This document shows positions 57,145-64,000 of a stretch of 64,000 nucleotides of DNA, one piece after another. The stretch spans positions 62,001 through 126,000 of the forward strand of contig AZIN01000004.1 in assembly GCA_000511875.1 (NCBI GenBank), given 5' to 3'. Made by a program: the position numbers and the translations under genes. Under the pieces are notes generated by a model, which was not told the origin of the DNA, made no database searches, and was given only the letters and a program-made list of their open reading frames with translations. Within the stretch, counting starts at the first letter, position 1. Each line of letters opens with the position of its first letter. The stretch is from Gammaproteobacteria bacterium MOLA455. GTDB lineage: Bacteria; Pseudomonadota; Gammaproteobacteria; Pseudomonadales; Porticoccaceae.

Positions 57145-60100
57145 ATGGCTCAGAGCTTATGTCGGCTTGACGATTTTAAAGATAACTGCGGTTTTGGTTT
57201 AATTGCTCATATCAAGGGTAAGACGAGCCATAAGTTGCTGTTGAACGCGATTCAGGCACTCACCTGTATGACTCACCGCGGCGGTGTTGCTGCCGATGGC
57301 AAAACCGGCGATGGCTGCGGTCTGTTGATGCAGAAGCCCGACAGCTTTCTGCGCAGGGTGTTGCGAGATAGTCAACAAATAGAGCTTCCTGAGCTCTATG
57401 CAGTCGGTGCCGTTATGCTTAACACTGATGGGCAGCAGCGCAGTGCAGCGAAAAAGATTCTCGAACAAGAGCTTAGTGCCCAGGGTCTGCAAATTCTCGC
57501 ATGGCGTGAAGTCCCCACTGATAATAACTGCTTGGGCCCGATTGCGATTGAGTCGCTTCCCGCGTTTGAGCAGGTTTTTGTTGGTCCAGGCGATATCAGT
57601 GACGAGAAACGCTTTAGTGCCCGTCTATTTATGGGCCGTCGCAAGGCTGAGAAGCAGTTGACTGAAGATAACAGTTTCCATATTGCCAGCCTTGGCACCA
57701 ATGTTCTCAGCTATAAAGGGCTGATGATGCCTGTGGATCTGCCGGGATTCTACTTGGATTTGGCGGATGAACGTCTGGAGACTGCGATCTGTGTATTTCA
57801 CCAGCGCTTTTCCACTAACACCATGCCTCGGTGGCCACTGGCCCAACCGTTTAGAATGTTGGCGCACAATGGTGAGATCAACACCATTATGGGCAACCGC
57901 AACTGGTCTGTTGCACGGACACCAAAGTATCAAACTGACTTACTACCCGACCTGGCTGAAGCTGCGCCGTTGGTTAATCGCACTGGTTCAGACTCGTCCA
58001 GCCTCGATAATATGCTTGAAATGCTAGTTACAGGCGGAATGGATCTGCACCTTGCTGTCCGAACTCTGGTTCCGCCAGCCTGGCAGAATGTTGAAGATCG
58101 CAATCCAGATCACCGTGCACTCTACGACTATCTTTCCATGCATCAGGAACCCTGGGATGGTCCGGCCGGTCTGGTTATTACCGATGGCCGCTTTGCTGTT
58201 TGTACCCTAGATCGCAATGGTCTGCGTCCCTCGCGCTACGTGATTACCAATGATGATGTAATTACAGTGGCATCAGAGATCGGCGTTTACGACTACCGCA
58301 GCGAAGATGTGGTGGCCAAGGGTCGTCTTGGGCCCGGGGATATTCTCTCGATTGATACTCAGGAAGGAAAAATCTTCTTCCGCGATGAAATTGAAGATCA
58401 GCTGGCTGCTCGTCACCCCTACAAAAAGTGGCTTAAAGAAGGTCGCTACGCTATTCAGTCGAGTTTTGATCGGGACAGTATCGAGATTGAAGGTTCTCTA
58501 AGCCGTGATCAAATTAAATGCTATATGAAAATGTTCCAGGTCTCCTTTGAAGAGCGAGATCAGGTGTTGCGTCCGTTGGCCGAAGGCGGTCAAGAGGCGA
58601 CCGGCTCTATGGGTGATGATATCCCCATGGCAGTGTTGTCCAAGAAGCAGCGTAATTTGTTTGATTATTTCCGTCAGCAGTTTGCTCAGGTGACTAATCC
58701 GCCGATTGATCCACTGCGCGAAGCCATAGTTATGTCTCTGGGTGTGGAACTCGGGCAGGAACAGAGTGTCTTTGCTGAGAATCCTTATTTGGGTGCGCGA
58801 ATTGGCCTATCTAGCCCAGTGCTTTCACCGCGCAAATACTATGCTCTAAAGCGCAATGAATTTGAGCAGTTTCCGGTCTCTAAATTTGCCCTGAACTACG
58901 ATGCAACGGAAGAGAATCTGCAACAAGCGATTCAGCGTGTCTGTGTTGAAGTGGCAGCCGCAGTCCGTGACGGCGCGGTTATCTGTATCCTCTCGGATCA
59001 CAATATTAGCCCTGAAAAACAGCCGATCCACATCCTGCTGGCTGTGGGCGCTGTGCACAACTATCTGATCGATCAGGGTCTGCGCACTGATGCGAATATA
59101 ATTGCCAGCACTGGTTATGCGCGTGACTCTCACCAAATTGCCGCCCTAATCGGCTGCGGTGCGTCCCTGGTTTATCCTTATCTCAGCTATCATGTGCTCT
59201 GTGACTTGATCGCCAGTGGCGAGTTGCTGGTGGACGTGGATACCGCATTTAAACAGTACCGCAAAGGCATCAATAAAGGCCTGTTAAAAATACTGTCGAA
59301 GATGGGTATTTCAACCATCGCCTCCTATCGCGGGGCTCTGTTATTTGAGGCTATTGGTCTCAGCAGTGAAGTGATAGATCTCTGTTTCCCCGGTCTTGTC
59401 AGTCGTCTTGAAGGCGCCACTTTTGACGATATCGAGGTTGATCAGTCTGCCCTTAAATCGCTTGCTTGGAAGCTGCGCAAGCCTATCGAGCCCGGCGGGC
59501 TGCTGAAATATGTGCATGGTCAGGAGTATCACGCCTATAACCCAGATGTAGTGCAGACCCTGCACAGTGCAGTTCAGAACGGTGATTACAAAGCGTATAC
59601 CGAATATGCGCGGCTGGTGAATACTCGTCCTATTGCCACGCTCCGTGACTTGTTCAAATTGAGCGATACCTGCACACCCATAGATATTGAATCAGTTGAG
59701 TCTGTAGCAGATATCGTCAAGCGTTTTGACTCTGCAGGTATGTCCCTGGGCGCACTCTCTCCTGAGGCTCACGAGTCACTGGCAGAGGCCATGAATACTT
59801 TGGGTGGGCGCTCTAACTCTGGTGAGGGCGGCGAAGATCCTGCACGTTACGGCACTATCAAATCATCAAAAATTAAGCAGATCGCTTCCGGACGCTTCGG
59901 TGTCACGCCAGCCTATCTATCCAGTGCTGAAGTACTGCAGATTAAAGTTGCTCAGGGCGCAAAGCCTGGCGAAGGTGGGCAGCTACCCGGCGGCAAGGTC
60001 AATGAGCTAATTGCTCGACTACGCTTCTCTGTACCCGGTGTGACATTGATATCACCACCACCACATCATGATATTTATTCCATTGAAGATCTGGCGCAGC

Positions 60101-61602
60101 TAATTTTTGACTTAAAACAGGTCAATCCGAGTGCTCTGGTCTCTGTGAAGCTCGTGTCGCGCCCAGGTGTGGGCACTATTGCAGCTGGTGTGGCTAAGGC
60201 CTACGCGGATCTGATTACCATCTCTGGCTACGATGGCGGTACTGCTGCGAGTCCACTGAGTTCGATCCGTTATGCTGGATCACCTTGGGAATTAGGTCTC
60301 ACTGAGACCCATCAGACCCTTCGCGCAAATGATTTGCGCAGCAAGGTTCGGGTGCAGACCGATGGCGGCCTAAAAACCGGTTTGGATGTGATTAAAGCCG
60401 CTATTTTGGGTGCTGAGAGCTTTGGCTTTGGCACCGGACCCATGGTTGCCCTGGGTTGCAAGTATCTGCGTATCTGTCATCTGAATAACTGCGCCACTGG
60501 TGTAGCCACTCAGGATGCGCGTCTGCGCAATGATCACTATCGCGGCACCGTCGCTATGGCGACTAACTTCTTCAAGTTTATTGCCATGGAAACTCGCGAG
60601 TGGCTCGCCGTGTTGGGTATCAGCTCACTGGAACAGTTGGTTGGTCGCGTTGACCTATTAGAGTCCTTGCCTGGAGAGACTAGCAAACAGCAGCATTTAG
60701 AGCTTTCACCGCTGCTTGAAGTGCGCCCAGAATTAGAGGGCAAGCCTCAGACCTGTTCAGAGCCGAAAAACAATCCTCTAGATAAGGGTTTGCTGGCAGA
60801 AAAAATGGTTGAGCAGGCACTGCCATGTATCGAGTCTCAGAGTGGCGGCACATTCGATTTTACTGTCAATAACTGTGACCGTTCCATCGGTGCTCGACTG
60901 TCCGGTGAAATAGCCAAGCGCTATGGCAACACTGGCATGTCAGCCGCGCCGATTCGATTGAATTTGAAAGGTGTTGCTGGGCAGTCCTTCGGCGTTTGGA
61001 ACGCTGGCGGCCTAGAACTCTATCTTGAAGGCGACGCCAATGACTATGTCGGCAAGGGCATGGCTGGCGGCAAAATTATTTTGCGTCCACCCAGTGACAG
61101 TAGTTTTGCCTCTAACGAAACACCTATTATGGGCAACACCTGCCTCTATGGCGCCACTGGTGGCCGGCTGCATGCAGCAGGCACAGTCGGCGAGCGCTTT
61201 GCTGTGCGCAACTCAGGTGCCAAAGCCGTAGTCGAAGGTGCTGGTGATCACTGTTGTGAATACATGACTGGAGGCATAGTTGCTGTACTAGGAGCCGCTG
61301 GTTATAACTTCGGCGCTGGTATGACCGGTGGCTTTGCCTACGTCCTTGATATAGAACGTGAATTTGTCGATCGCTACAATATGGAACTGGTCGATATTCA
61401 GCGTATTACAGCTGAGGCCACGGAATCTCACCGAGTGTTCCTCAAAAACATGATCCACGAGCATGTCAGAGAGACTGGCAGTGCCTGGGGACAAGAGATT
61501 ATTAGTAATTTTTCTGATTACGCATCGAAGTTTTGGTTAGTTAAGCCAAAAGCGGCCACCCTGAGTAGCCTTCTAGCTCAGGCCCATGACAACCCGCAAT
61601 AG
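57145..61602 (+). CDS. gltB: Glutamate synthase [NADPH] large chain
   Basis: A 1485-residue GOGAT alpha subunit that makes glutamate from glutamine and 2-oxoglutarate. The N-terminal glutamine amidotransferase nucleophile is Cys15 (CGFGLIAH), preceded by a 14-residue propeptide that must be removed. The central and FMN synthase domains follow, with 3Fe-4S cysteines in [12 protein letters not shown], and the C-terminal Gly-rich helix domain. The length is normal. gltD follows. Confidence 0.97.
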   Translation: MAQSLCRLDDFKDNCGFGLIAHIKGKTSHKLLLNAIQALTCMTHRGGVAADGKTGDGCGLLMQKPDSFLRRVLRDSQQIELPELYAVGAVMLNTDGQQRSAAKKILEQELSAQGLQILAWREVPTDNNCLGPIAIESLPAFEQVFVGPGDISDEKRFSARLFMGRRKAEKQLTEDNSFHIASLGTNVLSYKGLMMPVDLPGFYLDLADERLETAICVFHQRFSTNTMPRWPLAQPFRMLAHNGEINTIMGNRNWSVARTPKYQTDLLPDLAEAAPLVNRTGSDSSSLDNMLEMLVTGGMDLHLAVRTLVPPAWQNVEDRNPDHRALYDYLSMHQEPWDGPAGLVITDGRFAVCTLDRNGLRPSRYVITNDDVITVASEIGVYDYRSEDVVAKGRLGPGDILSIDTQEGKIFFRDEIEDQLAARHPYKKWLKEGRYAIQSSFDRDSIEIEGSLSRDQIKCYMKMFQVSFEERDQVLRPLAEGGQEATGSMGDDIPMAVLSKKQRNLFDYFRQQFAQVTNPPIDPLREAIVMSLGVELGQEQSVFAENPYLGARIGLSSPVLSPRKYYALKRNEFEQFPVSKFALNYDATEENLQQAIQRVCVEVAAAVRDGAVICILSDHNISPEKQPIHILLAVGAVHNYLIDQGLRTDANIIASTGYARDSHQIAALIGCGASLVYPYLSYHVLCDLIASGELLVDVDTAFKQYRKGINKGLLKILSKMGISTIASYRGALLFEAIGLSSEVIDLCFPGLVSRLEGATFDDIEVDQSALKSLAWKLRKPIEPGGLLKYVHGQEYHAYNPDVVQTLHSAVQNGDYKAYTEYARLVNTRPIATLRDLFKLSDTCTPIDIESVESVADIVKRFDSAGMSLGALSPEAHESLAEAMNTLGGRSNSGEGGEDPARYGTIKSSKIKQIASGRFGVTPAYLSSAEVLQIKVAQGAKPGEGGQLPGGKVNELIARLRFSVPGVTLISPPPHHDIYSIEDLAQLIFDLKQVNPSALVSVKLVSRPGVGTIAAGVAKAYADLITISGYDGGTAASPLSSIRYAGSPWELGLTETHQTLRANDLRSKVRVQTDGGLKTGLDVIKAAILGAESFGFGTGPMVALGCKYLRICHLNNCATGVATQDARLRNDHYRGTVAMATNFFKFIAMETREWLAVLGISSLEQLVGRVDLLESLPGETSKQQHLELSPLLEVRPELEGKPQTCSEPKNNPLDKGLLAEKMVEQALPCIESQSGGTFDFTVNNCDRSIGARLSGEIAKRYGNTGMSAAPIRLNLKGVAGQSFGVWNAGGLELYLEGDANDYVGKGMAGGKIILRPPSDSSFASNETPIMGNTCLYGATGGRLHAAGTVGERFAVRNSGAKAVVEGAGDHCCEYMTGGIVAVLGAAGYNFGAGMTGGFAYVLDIEREFVDRYNMELVDIQRITAEATESHRVFLKNMIHEHVRETGSAWGQEIISNFSDYASKFWLVKPKAATLSSLLAQAHDNPQ

Positions 61603-61612
61603 CGTTGATTAG

Positions 61613-63055
<1,443 letters not shown>

Positions 63056-63143
63056 TCGGTGCTATTCACTGGCGTCGACTACATTAGCTTGTAGCTAAAT
63101 GGCTGTTAAAAAGAACGCTTAAATTTATTACTCTGGAATTTGA

Positions 63144-64000
63144 ATGTCTGAACTAAAGAATGATCGCTTTCTCAAGGCGCTGATGCGCCAGCCTGTTGAC
63201 CGCACCCCTGTGTGGATGATGCGACAAGCAGGTCGTTATCTGCCTGAATACCGAGCAGTGAGAGCTAAGGCCGGCGACTTTATGAGCTTGTGTAAGAACA
63301 CTGAACTTGCCTGTGAAGTGACGCTGCAGCCTCTAGAGCGCTATGAAATGGACGCGGCAATTCTATTTTCAGATATTTTAACCATTCCCGATGCTATGGG
63401 ATTGGGCCTCTATTTTGAAACTGGAGAGGGCCCCAAGTTTCGCAAGCCGGTCAGAACTGAGGCGGACATCGACGCTCTTGAAGTGATCGACACCGCCAGC
63501 GATCTATCCTATGTCACCGACGCAGTGACCATGATTCGCCGTGAGCTCAATGGTCGTGTGCCGCTCATCGGTTTTTCCGGCAGTCCCTGGACATTGGCCA
63601 CCTACATGATCGAAGGTCAGAGCAGTCGCGACTTTGCTCGCGCCAAAACCATGCTCTATACGCAGCCTGAATTAATGCACCAACTGCTGGAAAAATTAGC
63701 CCTGTCGGTGATTGATTATCTCAATGCTCAGATCCGTGCTGGCGCTCAGGTAGTGCAGATATTTGACACCTGGGGTGGCGCACTGAGCCATGCTGCTTAC
63801 GCAGAATTTTCCCTCGCCTATATGCAAAAAATTGTCGATGGATTAATCAGCCATCACGATGGTCGCGATGTCCCGGTGATTCTATTCACCAAGGGCGGTG
63901 GTCTGTGGCTTGAAAAAATGGCTGGTACAGGATGTCACGCGCTGGGTCTCGACTGGAGTACTGATATCGCCGCGGCCAAGAGTCGCGTTGGCGATCGAGT
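63144..64000 (+). CDS. hemE: Uroporphyrinogen decarboxylase, 3' end beyond the window
   Basis: The ATG at 63144 opens a frame of 285 complete codons that runs off the window. It decarboxylates uroporphyrinogen III to coproporphyrinogen III in heme synthesis. The N-terminal motifs [16 protein letters not shown] and [10 protein letters not shown], and [16 protein letters not shown], are family markers. About 70 C-terminal residues are missing. The gltB-gltD-hemE order is shared with Pseudomonas. Confidence 0.95.
   Translation, partial: MSELKNDRFLKALMRQPVDRTPVWMMRQAGRYLPEYRAVRAKAGDFMSLCKNTELACEVTLQPLERYEMDAAILFSDILTIPDAMGLGLYFETGEGPKFRKPVRTEADIDALEVIDTASDLSYVTDAVTMIRRELNGRVPLIGFSGSPWTLATYMIEGQSSRDFARAKTMLYTQPELMHQLLEKLALSVIDYLNAQIRAGAQVVQIFDTWGGALSHAAYAEFSLAYMQKIVDGLISHHDGRDVPVILFTKGGGLWLEKMAGTGCHALGLDWSTDIAAAKSRVGDR

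Overview
The window is a 64 kb stretch of a gammaproteobacterial chromosome. I infer a marine, Pseudomonas/Cellvibrio-like lineage (for example the SAR92/Porticoccaceae group) from gene order: rpoE-rseA-rseB-rseC-mucD (algU-mucABCD order), lepA-lepB-rnc-era-recO-acpS, an AlgP-like histone, mrcA facing pilMNOPQ-aroK-aroB, and gltB-gltD-hemE. The taxonomic label is inference; no rRNA or tRNA gene was seen.

Positions 1-10845 (all minus strand) are the accessory part. In transcription order they hold a putidaredoxin-reductase-like flavoprotein, a [2Fe-2S] ferredoxin, a complete 2-oxo-acid dehydrogenase complex (E1 alpha, E1 beta, E2, E3), a DUF35 OB-fold protein, a thiolase-like protein without the usual catalytic His, a Rieske oxygenase large subunit, a Rieske ferredoxin, and the 5' part of an MDR-family NADP oxidoreductase cut by the window edge. 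It looks like a catabolic route for a ring-containing or branched substrate. The substrate cannot be read from sequence. A composite palindromic repeat (8931-9182) lies between the ferredoxin and E1 alpha.

Positions 10960-25040 carry a soluble cytochrome c, heme A synthase, a MATE exporter, ung, an MFS transporter, a small membrane protein, ygfZ, sdhE-ygfX, nadB, the sigma-E envelope-stress operon with its MucD protease, and an exported methyltransferase-like protein. Positions 25232-42659 are mostly translation, RNA and nucleotide housekeeping: lepA, lepB, a DUF4845 gene, rnc, era, recO, acpS, cysM, relA, mazG, adk, a lysine/alanine-repeat histone-like gene, tsaB, uppP, a beta-hydroxyacid dehydrogenase, apeB and trpS.

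Positions 42878-64000 hold a cytochrome c5-like lipoprotein, then the minus-strand block mrcA-yrfG-hslR-hslO-pckA (the E. coli order without nudE and yrfF). Divergent to it are the type IV pilus operon pilMNOPQ, aroK and aroB, followed by gltB, gltD and a hemE cut by the window end. Several genes begin with GTG or TTG, and I moved some starts to the ATG that has a ribosome binding site. The likeliest place for undescribed biology is the oxygenase/thiolase-like/dehydrogenase cluster at the left end. The rest is conserved core genome, with some notable repeats and palindromes.
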